DNA of 59,393 nt from Acidobacteriota bacterium (GTDB lineage Bacteria; Acidobacteriota; Thermoanaerobaculia; Thermoanaerobaculales; Sulfomarinibacteraceae): NCBI GenBank assembly GCA_022340775.1, contig JAJDNH010000161.1:1-59393 (forward strand), written 5' to 3'. A program made the position numbers and the translations under genes. Of the stretch, positions 16,069-26,800 are shown in pieces. The notes below the pieces were generated by a model. The model saw nothing but the letters and a program-made list of their open reading frames with translations. It ran no database searches and was not told where the DNA came from. Position 1 is the first letter of the stretch. Each line of letters opens with the position of its first letter.

Positions 16069-16143
16069 GGCGGTGTAGCTCAGAGGCAGAGCAGGGGTCT
16101 CATAAGCCCTGTGTCGGTGGTTCAAGTCCACCCACCGCCACCA
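16069..16143 (+). tRNA. tRNA-Met (anticodon CAT)
   Basis: The cloverleaf folds fully: acceptor GGCGGTG/CACCGCC, D stem GCTC/GAGC, anticodon stem GGGGT/GCCCT with loop CTCATAA, T stem GGTGG/CCACC, discriminator A and encoded CCA (16141-16143). The 1-72 pair is G-C, so it is not the initiator. Acceptor GGCGGTG matches elongator tRNA-Met; a lysidine-modified tRNA-Ile2, which also carries CAT, cannot be fully excluded from sequence. The 3' end lies 6 bases before tilS. Confidence 0.93.
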
Positions 16144-16149
16144 CCCTCG

Positions 16150-17451
16150 ATGATCTTCGCCGGCTTCGCCCGCACGTTCGTCCGCAGCTATCCGGATCTG
16201 CTCGGCAGGCGTGTGCTCGTCGCCTTGTCGGGCGGCCCGGACTCGGTGGCCCTGCTCCACCTGATGCGCCACCCCGAGCTGCGCTTGGAGCTGATGGCCG
16301 CTCACGTCCACCACGGAACGCGTGGACCGGAGGCCGACGCGGACGCTGCGTTTTGCCGCGAGCTGTGCGAGCAACTCTCGGTTCCCTTCCATCTCCGCTA
16401 TATTGCTGCCCCGGAACATCCGGCCGAGGGACGCGAGGCGGCGTGGCGGCGGCTTCGTTACCAGCAGCTGGCGGAGCTCGGGCGACAGCTCGGCGCCGTC
16501 GCCGTCGCAACCGGCCATCAAGGTGACGATGTCGCCGAGGGCGTGCTGGTTCAGATCCTACGCGGAGCAGGACCACGAGCCCTCGCCGGCATCTCGCCGC
16601 GCACCGAAGCCGGCGTCATCAGGCCGCTGCTGCCGTACTCGCGCGCGCAGATCATCGCCTGGCTGTCCGAGCAGGGTATCGGCTGGCGGGAAGACACCTC
16701 CAACCGTAATCTGGACCATCTCCGCAACGCCGTCCGCCACCGGATCCTACCGGCTCTCGAGGAGCAGGAGCCCGCAGTTCGCAGCCACCTGGTCCGTCTG
16801 GCCGGCGCGCTCGCCGACGACGAGTCGTACCTGGCTACAGAGCTGGCGCGACGAGCCCAGTGGCTCGATCCCTGGGACCCGGACGGGGGAGTGCCCCTGT
16901 CGCTTCTCGCCGGGCTCCACGCGGCCCTGTTGACACGTTGGCTGCACGCCCAGACGAAACGCGCCGGCATCGGCCGCGCCAGCCGCCGTCAGGCCGAGCT
17001 CCTGCAATCCCTCGTCAACCACGGCTCGCCGCGGGCGGTCACACTCGGCGGACGGTGGCGGCTGCGGGCCGCACGCGGCTCGCTCTGGCTCGAGCCACCG
17101 AGCCCCGTGGAGCCGTACCGAATTCCTCTCGAGCACGGCTCGGTGATCGGGCTCCCGCTTCCCGGCTGGGCAATCCGGGTCGCAAGCAAGGGGGGCGAGG
17201 CACGCTGGTCGTTCGAGGCCCCGGCCGGGCTGCCGCTCATCGTGCGCTCGCCGGAGGCGGGCGACAAGGTCGTCGAAGAGGGTCGCCCTCGCTCACTCGC
17301 GCCGCTGTTGGCACGCCACCTCCCCCGCCACCTGCGGACGGCATGGCCGGTCGTTTGCTCCGGTGTTACAATTGTTTGGGTTCCAGGAGTATGGTCCTGG
17401 TCGCCCGCAGAACGGTCGCTTGGGGTGACCGTGGAGGTGGTGCACCGATGA
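16150..17451 (+). CDS. tilS: tRNA(Ile)-lysidine synthetase
   Basis: 433 residues. The N-terminal PP-loop ATPase motif is VALSGGPDSVALL (about 22-34), followed by HVHHGTRG; the substrate-binding and C-terminal domains follow, including the family ending LPRHLRTAWPVV. TilS converts C34 of tRNA-Ile2(CAU) to lysidine, so that AUA is read as Ile. The ATG at 16150 begins 6 bases after the CCA of tRNA(CAT), with no Shine-Dalgarno; cleavage of the tRNA would leave an almost leaderless mRNA. It overlaps the next gene by 4 bases. Confidence 0.93.
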   Translation: MIFAGFARTFVRSYPDLLGRRVLVALSGGPDSVALLHLMRHPELRLELMAAHVHHGTRGPEADADAAFCRELCEQLSVPFHLRYIAAPEHPAEGREAAWRRLRYQQLAELGRQLGAVAVATGHQGDDVAEGVLVQILRGAGPRALAGISPRTEAGVIRPLLPYSRAQIIAWLSEQGIGWREDTSNRNLDHLRNAVRHRILPALEEQEPAVRSHLVRLAGALADDESYLATELARRAQWLDPWDPDGGVPLSLLAGLHAALLTRWLHAQTKRAGIGRASRRQAELLQSLVNHGSPRAVTLGGRWRLRAARGSLWLEPPSPVEPYRIPLEHGSVIGLPLPGWAIRVASKGGEARWSFEAPAGLPLIVRSPEAGDKVVEEGRPRSLAPLLARHLPRHLRTAWPVVCSGVTIVWVPGVWSWSPAERSLGVTVEVVHR

Positions 17452-17981
17452 ACGGGGTCCGAGTTCTGTACACGGCCGAGGAGATCGACGCCCGGGTCGC
17501 CGAGCTCGCTGCGCGTATCACTGAGGAGTACGCCGGTCGGGACGTCGCACTGGTCGGGATTCTGAAGGGAGCGGCCTTCCTCCTCGCCGACCTCGCTCGC
17601 CACATCCGCATGCCGCTTCACTTCGAGTTCGTTGACGTGACCGCCTCGCGCGGGGAGCGGGGCGAGGTCGTCAGCCTGACCTACGCGACCCACTTTAATC
17701 TCAAGGGACGACACGTATTGATTCTCAAGGACGTCCTCCATACGGGCGTCACCGAAAACTACCTCATCACTCACCTGACCCAGCTCGAGCCGGCGTCGAT
17801 CGAGATCCTGGCGCTGGTCGACAAGCCGCAGCTGCGCAGCGTCAACCTGGCTGCACGCTACTCGGTGTTCACTGAGATCCCCGAGGGCTACCTGGTGGGC
17901 TACGGCCTCGGCAGCGACACCGACGAGCACGTCAACCGCCCGGAGCTGTGCCTGGTGGAGACGGCCGCTCCATCCTCTTAG
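17448..17981 (+). CDS. HPRT-like phosphoribosyltransferase-fold protein with altered active site
   Basis: 177 residues in the place of hpt between tilS and ftsH. The fold is clear: [25 protein letters not shown] and LVGYGLG. Residues that define the enzyme are changed. The PRPP motif, normally (E/D)D-I-I-D-T-G, reads KDVLHTG (94-100): the first acid is Lys94 and the catalytic Asp is His98. The flexible-loop Ser-Tyr is lost (TASRG), and the Asp after GYGL is Gly155. Hypoxanthine/guanine salvage is therefore doubtful; a regulatory or changed-substrate role is possible. The frame is intact, with an ATGA overlap with tilS. Confidence 0.8.
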   Translation: MNGVRVLYTAEEIDARVAELAARITEEYAGRDVALVGILKGAAFLLADLARHIRMPLHFEFVDVTASRGERGEVVSLTYATHFNLKGRHVLILKDVLHTGVTENYLITHLTQLEPASIEILALVDKPQLRSVNLAARYSVFTEIPEGYLVGYGLGSDTDEHVNRPELCLVETAAPSS

Positions 17982-18051
17982 GGAAGGTCGCCGCTGCTTC
18001 CGTGGTTCTGTCATACGTCCGTCGCAGGGCGGCTTTGGAGGATTGAGAAGA

Positions 18052-19925
<1,874 letters not shown>

Positions 19926-19929
<4 letters not shown>

Positions 19930-20798
19930 GCTCTACGACGCCGACCACGGAGCGGGACACGGACCGGCTGCAGCGGCTCGAAAAACTGTGGAGCCTCCCT
20001 CGCCCGGCGGTGATGGGGATCCTCAACTGCACACCCGACTCGTTTGCGGATGGCGGGCGTTTTCTCGGTTTCGAAGAAGCCGTCCGGCACGGTGAGCAGT
20101 TGATGGCCGACGGCGCCGACATCGTCGACATTGGCGGTGAGTCCACTCGCCCCGGAGCCGAGCCTGTTGCCGCCGAAGAGGAGATCAGTCGCGTAGGCCC
20201 GGTCTTGAAGGAGCTGCGGCATCGGCATCCGCGAGCGCTCCTGTCCATAGACACCGTCAAGGCGGAGGTCGCGGAGATCGCCCTCGGTGCCGGCGCCGAC
20301 CTGGTCAACGATGTGAACGCCGGCCGCGACCCCGGCATGCTCCCAGCGGTCGCCGGGCACAACGCCGGTATCGTCCTGATGCACATGCGCGGCAGCCCCC
20401 GCACCATGCAGCAGAACACCGGCTACGCCGACGTCGTGGCCGAAGTCACCGAACACCTGCGCCGGGGCGCCGCGGCCGCAATGGCTGCCGGGATCCCGGC
20501 CGAAGCGGTGTGGTTGGACCCGGGAATCGGCTTCGGCAAGGATGACTCCGGCAACCTCGCCCTGCTCGCCGCCCTACCCGACCTCGCCACGCTCGGCCAT
20601 CCGATTGTGATCGGCCCGTCACAAAAGTCGTTCATCGGCCGCATCACAGGCGCTGATGTCGGAGACCGTCTGCCCGGCACCCTGGGAGCTCTGACAACGG
20701 TTCTGGAATGCCCGCGGGCGGTGGTGCGCGTCCACGACGTCCGTTCTGCGGTACAGTACTTGCAGATCGCAGGGGCGATTCGGAGCACGGTACGGTGA
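19926..20798 (+). CDS. folP: dihydropteroate synthase
   Basis: 290 residues. The DHPS signatures are present: [52 protein letters not shown] and [10 protein letters not shown], with the sulfonamide/pABA-site motif PSQKSFIGR. It condenses pABA with the pterin pyrophosphate in folate synthesis. The start is GTG at 19926, overlapping the ftsH stop (GTGA). The stop overlaps the cdaA start in the same way, so it is part of a translationally coupled chain. Confidence 0.95.
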
Positions 20799-21601
20799 CC
20801 TGGTTGGTGGACTTCTTACGCGAGCTCACTCAGTTGCAGGTGAGCTTCGCCGATCTGGCGGACATCCTCACGGTGACCGTCCTCGTCTACGCCCTGCTCG
20901 TGCTCCTGCGCGGCACCCGGGCAATGCAGATGATGTGGGGCATCATCATCATCGTTGCCCTGTATCTCGGCTCCAACGCGCTCGGCCTCGTGACCCTGTC
21001 GACGATCCTGCGCGACTTCCTGTTCTACCTGCCATTTGCCATTATCGTCATCTTCCAGCAGGAGATCCGCCGCATGCTGACGGCGTTTGGATCAACCTCG
21101 TGGGTCCACCTCTTCAGCACCGCCGACGGTGGTACGGTCCTCCTCAACGAGCTGGGACTCGCGGCCCAGGCGCTGGCCGCGAAGAGAATCGGGGCCTTGA
21201 TCGCGATCGAGCGCCGTGATTCCCTGGCCTCCTGGGCCGACACCGGAATCCGCCTCGAGGCGAGGTTCTCGTACGACCTGGTGCTCAACATCTTCATCCC
21301 CGGCACGCCCCTCCACGATGGAGCGGTCATCGTGCGCGGCGACCGCATCTCGTCTGCTTCGTGCTTCCTGCCATTGACCACACGGCCAGAGCTGTCCACC
21401 GAGCTCGGAACCCGCCACCGGGCGGCGATCGGCCTGTCGGAGGAGACCGACGCCCTGGTCATCGTGGTGTCGGAGGAAACCGGCACCATCTCCCTGGCGG
21501 TAGATGGGCAGCTGCTGCGACCGCTCGATGAGACAACGTTGCGCAACGCCCTGGCCGAGAACCTCTATCAGCTGCGGGCGCGTGCGGAGGCGACCGGATG
21601 A
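20795..21601 (+). CDS. cdaA: diadenylate cyclase CdaA
   Basis: 268 residues: three N-terminal membrane helices (about 20-85), then a DisA_N cyclase domain with the catalytic motifs DGAVIVRGDR and RHRAAIG. It makes c-di-AMP from two ATP. The order cdaA-cdaR-glmM is the one known from Firmicutes, where c-di-AMP controls K+ and osmolyte transport and cell-wall homeostasis. The start is GTG at 20795 (GTGA overlap with folP), and the stop overlaps cdaR by 4 bases. Confidence 0.95.
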   Translation: MTWLVDFLRELTQLQVSFADLADILTVTVLVYALLVLLRGTRAMQMMWGIIIIVALYLGSNALGLVTLSTILRDFLFYLPFAIIVIFQQEIRRMLTAFGSTSWVHLFSTADGGTVLLNELGLAAQALAAKRIGALIAIERRDSLASWADTGIRLEARFSYDLVLNIFIPGTPLHDGAVIVRGDRISSASCFLPLTTRPELSTELGTRHRAAIGLSEETDALVIVVSEETGTISLAVDGQLLRPLDETTLRNALAENLYQLRARAEATG

Positions 21602-22299
21602 AGCTGCGCCCTCGCTACCCGATGATGTTCCTGATCGCGCTGGCGGTCGGATTCTGGCTGTGGTACGCGGTCGCCGGGCAACGACGGGAGCGAATCTCGG
21701 AGCGGCAGGTGGTCGTGCCGCTGACGCTCGCCAACGTGCCGCGCACGCTCGTCATCACCAATGACGTTCCCGAGTCGGTGTCGCTCCGCCTGCGCGGTGC
21801 GCTCGGCCGCGCCTTAGCGGACACTCGCAACCTGGAGGTCGTCCTGGACCTGTCCGACGCCCAGCCCGGGACGCGCGCCTATCCGGTAAAGGCCTCCCAG
21901 ATCAAGCTGCCGTCCGATGTCTCCGTCATCAGCATCGACCCGCCGGAGATCACGCTCCATCTCGAGCCCCTGCAGACCAAGAGCATCCCCGTGAAAGCTG
22001 TCCTCGAGGGTACCCCGGCTGCCGGCTTCAAGGTTTCGGGAATCCGCATCGTGCCCCCGGAACTGTCGGTGCAGGGCCCTGAGAGCCTGCTCGCAGCGCT
22101 CGAAATCGTCGAGACGACGCCGGTCAGGATTGACGATGCCACCGGACCGGTCGAGACCGCAGCCCAACCGCGCCTCCCCCATCCGTTGCTGCGTCCGGTC
22201 ACAGGGGTACCGCTGCTGGTCGTTGTGGACATCGTCCCCGGGCCGACGCCGACACCCACGCCCCCCGCGCACCATCGCGAGTCACGAAGGAGACGCTGA
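21598..22299 (+). CDS. cdaR: YbbR-domain protein, CdaA regulator
   Basis: 233 residues: one N-terminal membrane anchor (PMMFLIALAVGFWLWYAVAG) and an extracytoplasmic part with about two YbbR-like beta domains (roughly 45-115 and 120-205; SVISIDPPEITLHLEPLQTK and IRIVPPELSVQGPESLL are typical). The end is Pro/Thr-rich. CdaR modulates CdaA activity at the membrane. Its stop abuts the glmM start with no spacer. Confidence 0.88.
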   Translation: MKLRPRYPMMFLIALAVGFWLWYAVAGQRRERISERQVVVPLTLANVPRTLVITNDVPESVSLRLRGALGRALADTRNLEVVLDLSDAQPGTRAYPVKASQIKLPSDVSVISIDPPEITLHLEPLQTKSIPVKAVLEGTPAAGFKVSGIRIVPPELSVQGPESLLAALEIVETTPVRIDDATGPVETAAQPRLPHPLLRPVTGVPLLVVVDIVPGPTPTPTPPAHHRESRRRR

Positions 22300-23646
22300 A
22301 TGCCGAAGCTGTTTGGAACCGATGGAATGCGTGGGCGCGCCTTCGAAGCACCCCTCGATGAAGGTACCGTCCGCCGTCTCGGTACAGCTCTTGCCGAGGA
22401 GCTCGGCGGCGCCAACGCGGCTCCCCTTCTGCTTGCGGGCGACACCCGCGGTTCGACGACCCTCCTCGCCTCGTGGCTCGGGGAGGCGTACCAGGCCGCC
22501 GGCGGCCGTATCGTCTGGGGCGGCGTGCTGCCGACCCCTGCCGTCTCTCACCTCCTGCGCGAGGGCAGCTTCCTGGCCGGGGTGGTCATCTCCGCCTCGC
22601 ACAACCCGGCTGACGACAACGGCATCAAGGTGCTCTCGAGGACCGGGGAGAAGGTCCCCGACGCGATGGAGCGGAGGCTCGAGGCGCGGCTGTCTTCGGC
22701 CACGGCTCATCATGGCCCCGGACTGCCCGAGTGCGATACCCGCCTGGCAGAGCGCTACCTGGAAGTTCTTCATCGCAGCCACGGCAACCGTCGCCCCCTC
22801 CGGGGTCTCCACGTCGTCGTCGATGCCGCTCACGGCGCCGCCTATGGCCTGGCAGGACGCTACCTGGAGGAGCTCGGTGCGCGGGTGACCGCGATCTTCG
22901 ACCGCCCCGACGGCACCAACATCAACGCCGACTGCGGCGCCACGTCTCCAGAGCTGTTGGCCCACGCGGTCGTCACCGCCGGCGCCGACGCCGGCCTCGC
23001 CCTCGACGGAGACGCCGACCGCGCGGTGCTCACCGACGAGCACGGTAAGGTGCTCGACGGGGACGATATCCTGCTCGCGTGGGGTCGCCAGCTGGCGGCC
23101 GACGATCGGTTGCCCGGGCGGCGGATCGTCGCCACCGTGATGAGCAACTTCGGGCTCGAGAAGGCGCTGGCCACCGAGGGTATCGAGCTCAACAGGTGCC
23201 AGGTCGGCGACCGCGCGGTGTGGGAGGCGATGCGCCACCACGGAGCGGCTCTCGGCGGTGAACAGTCAGGACACATTATCTGCTCCCACCACGGCGTCAC
23301 CGGCGACGGCCTGCTCACCGGCACCCACGTGCTCGCGATCGCCGCCGCCAGCGGGCGGCCGGTGTCCGAGCTCTCCGACCTGGAGCGCATGCCGCAGGTT
23401 CTCCTCAACGTACGTGTTGCGCGGAAGGTGCCCTTTACCGATGTGGGGCCGGTCAAGGAATTGCTCGATCAGCTACAGGCCGAGCTCGAGGGGCGCGGGC
23501 GCGTCCTCCTGCGGTACTCCGGCACCGAGCGGCTGGCTCGGGTCATGGTCGAGGGAGAGGACGAGCAGCTGATCCGGGTCGGCGCGGAGCGGCTCGCACA
23601 GGCGATCGCGCGTGAGCTCGGAAACCCGCGCGCCGTCAACGCGTGA
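22300..23646 (+). CDS. glmM: phosphoglucosamine mutase
   Basis: 448 residues. It has the alpha-D-phosphohexomutase layout: KLFGTDGMRG at the N-terminus, active-site serine loop ISASHNPADDNGIK, metal loop DGDADRAVL, sugar loop GGEQSGHI and C-terminal phosphate loop RYSGTERLARVMVEG. It converts GlcN-6-P to GlcN-1-P for UDP-GlcNAc, and hence peptidoglycan and LPS. It is last in the tilS-to-glmM run; the next gene is convergent and separated by inverted repeat N1. Confidence 0.96.
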   Translation: MPKLFGTDGMRGRAFEAPLDEGTVRRLGTALAEELGGANAAPLLLAGDTRGSTTLLASWLGEAYQAAGGRIVWGGVLPTPAVSHLLREGSFLAGVVISASHNPADDNGIKVLSRTGEKVPDAMERRLEARLSSATAHHGPGLPECDTRLAERYLEVLHRSHGNRRPLRGLHVVVDAAHGAAYGLAGRYLEELGARVTAIFDRPDGTNINADCGATSPELLAHAVVTAGADAGLALDGDADRAVLTDEHGKVLDGDDILLAWGRQLAADDRLPGRRIVATVMSNFGLEKALATEGIELNRCQVGDRAVWEAMRHHGAALGGEQSGHIICSHHGVTGDGLLTGTHVLAIAAASGRPVSELSDLERMPQVLLNVRVARKVPFTDVGPVKELLDQLQAELEGRGRVLLRYSGTERLARVMVEGEDEQLIRVGAERLAQAIARELGNPRAVNA

Positions 23647-23692
23647 CCCCCAAGACGGCGCACGGACCACGGCAGAAATCGCCCTTCGGGAA

Positions 23693-23788
23693 GAACACAA
23701 CGCAAGGATGCCAAGACGAGAGACGCCAGGAAGGGCTTTCTTTCTCTGTCTTTGCGTCTCTGCACCTCTGCGACTCTGCGTTGAGAGG
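23693..23788. repeat. inverted 8-mer array N1
   Basis: Left arm AACGCAAGGATGCCAAGACG... and right arm GCGTCTCTGCACCTCTGCG... form a long imperfect hairpin. The right arm is a tandem of the 8-mer CTCTGCGN. It lies between the convergent glmM and hydrolase genes and could act as a bidirectional transcript end. Confidence 0.7.
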
Positions 23789-23849
23789 CACCGCCACACA
23801 GGGGCCGGGTTGCCACGCACCGTGAAGCAGTCGGCAAACAGCGCGACCG

Positions 23850-24662
23850 TCAGGCTGGCGGGCTGCCGGCGACGTGGCCGATGATCCGGTGTGCGACCTC
23901 CCCCGGCGCCTCGAGCGGCAAGAGGTGGCCACACCCTGCAAGGACCTCCAACCGTGCGCCCGGGATGCTCCCTGCCGCCTCTTCGGCGAAGGCCCGGAAG
24001 CCGGCCATCTCGTCACCTCCAACCAGGACCAGGGTGGCCGCGCCGACCGTGCCAAGCCGTTCGGGAACCGTCCAGCCACGGTCGACGTGGTCGCGCTCGG
24101 AGGCCAGATAATCGGCACCGGGAAAGTCCGCCACGATCGTCGACAGGCGCTCGCGAACGCCCGGCTTGGATATGGAACGTGCAAACAGCGGGCTTCCGGC
24201 CCAAGGACCAGCCATGGCCGCTCCGATCCCTTCGCTTCGCGCCACTCGGGCCACCTGCTTGAGGTTGTCGAGAAACGCCGGTTCGAAAGGACGGTCCGGC
24301 ATGACCGGCGACATGAGGACCAGACGTTCAACCAATTTGGGGTGGCTGACGGCCATCTCCAGCGCCACGCCCCCGCCGAGGGAGAAGCCAACCACGGTCG
24401 CGTGCTCGACGGCGGCGTCTTCCAGCACCGCCTCCATGTCGGCGGCGTGATGCGACCAATGGTAGCCCTTGGACGGCATCTCGCTGCGCCCGTGCCCTCG
24501 TAGATCGGGCCGGATGACCCGCAGACCGGCGGCCGTCAGCAGCGGAGCCACGTCGTCCCAGACCCTGAGGTCCAGGGTGTGCCCATGGATAAGCAGCACG
24601 GGCGCACCGCTCCCTTCGTCGCCGTAGTGGATCCTGAGCCCGTCGTTGCTCGCCTCGGCCAT
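23850..24662 (-). CDS. alpha/beta-fold hydrolase
   Basis: 270 residues. Oxyanion motif LLIHGHTLDLRVWDD, nucleophile elbow VGFSLGGG, acid Asp in LVLVGGDEMAG and histidine in LAGCGHLLPLEAPGEVA: a complete catalytic triad of the epoxide hydrolase/esterase group. Substrate unknown. ATG at 24662 was chosen over 24668 because it puts GGAGGA about 8 bases upstream. It is divergent from plsC (110 bases between). Confidence 0.87.
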   Translation of the reverse strand: MAEASNDGLRIHYGDEGSGAPVLLIHGHTLDLRVWDDVAPLLTAAGLRVIRPDLRGHGRSEMPSKGYHWSHHAADMEAVLEDAAVEHATVVGFSLGGGVALEMAVSHPKLVERLVLMSPVMPDRPFEPAFLDNLKQVARVARSEGIGAAMAGPWAGSPLFARSISKPGVRERLSTIVADFPGADYLASERDHVDRGWTVPERLGTVGAATLVLVGGDEMAGFRAFAEEAAGSIPGARLEVLAGCGHLLPLEAPGEVAHRIIGHVAGSPPA

Positions 24663-24758
24663 CGTCATCTCCTCCCGTCGAAACGCGATTGTAGCGTGAC
24701 CGCGGCGCCGTGCCCGCATCCCTCGCGACGGCAGGCTGCCGAGGCGCGCGGCCGGCGG

Positions 24759-24764
24759 TACAAT
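24759..24764 (+). promoter_or_regulatory. candidate -10 box for leaderless plsC mRNA
   Basis: TACAAT ends 8 bases before the plsC ATG. No Shine-Dalgarno sequence and no clear -35 are visible. Confidence 0.4.
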
Positions 24765-24772
24765 GTCCCTGC

Positions 24773-25561
24773 ATGCGGGCGCTTCAGATCCTCTACACCG
24801 TCATCGCATTGCCGATAGCAGTCGTGGCCACAGTGGTCTTCGCAGTCCTGGCCATGGTCATCGCGTTGTTCGGCCGCCACGGCCGCCTGGCACTGGAGGC
24901 GGTGAGGCTGTGGGCGCGAATCTGCCTCGGCATCGGCGGGATCATCCTGCACGTTGAGGGCGTGGAGGGAATCGACCTCGACCAACGCTACATCGTCATG
25001 TCAAACCACGAGTCGAGCGTCGACATACCGGCCCTGCTGGCAGCCCTCCCGCCACGCCTCAAGGTCAGGTTCCTGGCCAAGAAACAGCTCTTCAAGATCC
25101 CGTTCCTGGGCTGGGCGATGCGTGCGGTCGGCTTCGTGCCGGTCGACCGCGCGGACCGCTCCACCGCGGCTGGCATGTTCCGAGCCGCCGTCAACGAGAC
25201 GCAGCAGGGCAGCTCGCTACTGGTCTTCCCGGAGGAGACCCGCACCAGGGACGGACGGCTGCTCGAGCTGCAGCGCGGCGGCTTTCTCCTCGCCCTGCGA
25301 TCGGGCTTCCCGATCCTGCCGGTCGGCCTCGAGGGAGCACGCGTCGCGCTGCCGGCCAAGAGCTGGCTGTTGAGGCCGGGAACGCGGGTCGCGGTCCGCT
25401 TCGGCGGGCCGATCCCGACGGCCGGCCTTGCGACCGCGCAGCGCCGCCAGCTGACCGCCACTACCCGCCGCGAGATCGACCGGCTGCGCGGTTTGCGCGG
25501 CCACATCCCGGACGCCGAGCGCCCCGAGGAATCGGCGGCCGCCGGCAGCGGTTCGGGCTAG
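24773..25561 (+). CDS. plsC: 1-acyl-sn-glycerol-3-phosphate acyltransferase
   Basis: 262 residues: N-terminal membrane segments (about 5-35), the HX4D motif in SNHESSVDIPAL, then GFVPVDRADR, FPEETRTRDG and the proline motif LPVGLEGA. It transfers acyl chains to lysophosphatidate in membrane lipid synthesis. ATG at 24773 is used; upstream codons in the frame have no motif, and a TACAAT box 8 bases upstream suggests leaderless initiation. It is 32 bases upstream of mrp. Confidence 0.9.
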   Translation: MRALQILYTVIALPIAVVATVVFAVLAMVIALFGRHGRLALEAVRLWARICLGIGGIILHVEGVEGIDLDQRYIVMSNHESSVDIPALLAALPPRLKVRFLAKKQLFKIPFLGWAMRAVGFVPVDRADRSTAAGMFRAAVNETQQGSSLLVFPEETRTRDGRLLELQRGGFLLALRSGFPILPVGLEGARVALPAKSWLLRPGTRVAVRFGGPIPTAGLATAQRRQLTATTRREIDRLRGLRGHIPDAERPEESAAAGSGSG

Positions 25562-25593
25562 GAAAGGGCCGCCAGGCCCAGCGAGGAGTCTTT

Positions 25594-26658
25594 ATGCCGT
25601 TGTCCCAGGAGGCCGTCATGACAGCGCTCGGCAGCATTACGCTGCCCGGAACCGACCGCAGCCTCGTCGAGGCCGGTTGTGTACGGCAGGTCGAGGTCGA
25701 CGGCGCGACCGTCCGCGTCCTCCTCGCCGTGCCAACAGGGAACCCCGCGGATGGCGATGCGGTGCGCGCCGATGCGGTGCGCGTGCTGGAGGCCACCGAG
25801 GAGGTCGAGAAGGCGATCGTCGAGGCGAAGGTCCTGTCTCCGCCTCCGGACAGCGAGGCCCCCGCGGTCGGTTCGCAGCAGGCGCCGGCGTGGGCCGATC
25901 GCCTGGCAGACATACGCCACGTGATCGCCGTGGCCTCCGGCAAGGGTGGCGTCGGCAAGTCCACCGTCGCCGCCAACCTCGCCCTCGGGCTGGCACGGCT
26001 GGGCCGCGGGGTCGGTCTCCTCGACGCGGACATCTACGGCCCCTCGCAACAGATCATGCTCGGTGGTGGGCAGCCGATGGGGGATCCGAGCGGGAAGATC
26101 CTCCCGATCAAGGCCGTCGGCGGTGTCAAGGTCATGTCCCTGGGCATGATCATCGATGCCGACCAGCCGGTGATTTGGCGGGGACCGATGCTGATGAAGG
26201 CGCTCGAGCAGTTCATCGGCGACGTCCTGTGGGGCGAGCTCGACGACCTCGTCGTCGACCTGCCGCCGGGCACCGGAGACGTCGCCTTGACCCTGTGCCA
26301 GAACGTCCCGTTGGCGGGCGCCGTGATCGTCACCACGCCGCAGGATGTCGCCCTCATCGATGCCCGCAAGGCGCTCCTGATGTTCCGCAAGCTGGGGGTA
26401 CCGGTCCTGGGCCTGATCGAGAACATGGCCCACTTCACCTGTCCGTCGTGCGGCCACGTGGAGCACATCTTCGGCAGTGGCGGCGGCCTGCGCACGGCCC
26501 GGGAGCTGGACATCCCATTTCTTGGCGAGATCCCGATCGACTCCGCGATTGTCGCCGGCGGCGACTCCGGGCGCCCGATCGTCGTCGAGCGCCCCGACTC
26601 CCCCGCCTCGCAGGCGTTCCAGGAGCTCGCCCGCCAGGTGGCAGAGCAGCTGTCATAG
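25594..26658 (+). CDS. mrp: Mrp/ApbC-family Fe-S cluster carrier ATPase
   Basis: 354 residues. N-terminal MIP18/DUF59 domain (about 8-75), then a P-loop ATPase with the deviant Walker A VASGKGGVGKSTVAANLALG, GLLDADIYGPSQ, DLPPGTGDVALT and the cluster-binding pair CPSCG in FTCPSCGHVEHIFG. It is a scaffold or carrier for iron-sulfur cluster delivery, relevant to the PFOR in this window. ATG at 25594 has GAGGAG upstream. Confidence 0.92.
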   Translation: MPLSQEAVMTALGSITLPGTDRSLVEAGCVRQVEVDGATVRVLLAVPTGNPADGDAVRADAVRVLEATEEVEKAIVEAKVLSPPPDSEAPAVGSQQAPAWADRLADIRHVIAVASGKGGVGKSTVAANLALGLARLGRGVGLLDADIYGPSQQIMLGGGQPMGDPSGKILPIKAVGGVKVMSLGMIIDADQPVIWRGPMLMKALEQFIGDVLWGELDDLVVDLPPGTGDVALTLCQNVPLAGAVIVTTPQDVALIDARKALLMFRKLGVPVLGLIENMAHFTCPSCGHVEHIFGSGGGLRTARELDIPFLGEIPIDSAIVAGGDSGRPIVVERPDSPASQAFQELARQVAEQLS

Positions 26659-26703
26659 CCCCGATAACCCGGGCTCAAAGAAAAACACGATGACAGGGGC
26701 CGG

Positions 26704-26790
26704 TAGGACGGACCGAGGCTTGCCTCGAGGACGGACTGACGGTCCCCGAGGGGTGCGGCCGCAGGCCGCGGATCTGCAAGAGCCCAGATA
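26704..26790. repeat. hairpin-rich convergent spacer with short repeat R5
   Basis: The spacer between mrp and rsmD contains the perfect hairpin CGAGGC-TT-GCCTCG (26714-26727) and GGTGCGGCCGCAGGCCGCGG at about 26752-26771, nearly repeated at 59178-59197. No ORF. Confidence 0.45.
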
Positions 26791-26800
26791 CAACGGTGGT

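Noticed and set aside
16069-16143. tRNA-Ile2(CAU) as the primary identity of the CAT tRNA
   Set aside because: The acceptor stem GGCGGTG and the general sequence are those of elongator tRNA-Met; Ile2 is kept only as an alternative because of the tilS context.
18043-18051. TTG at 18043 as the ftsH start
   Set aside because: It lies one base after GGAGGA, too close for initiation; GTG at 18052 has proper spacing.
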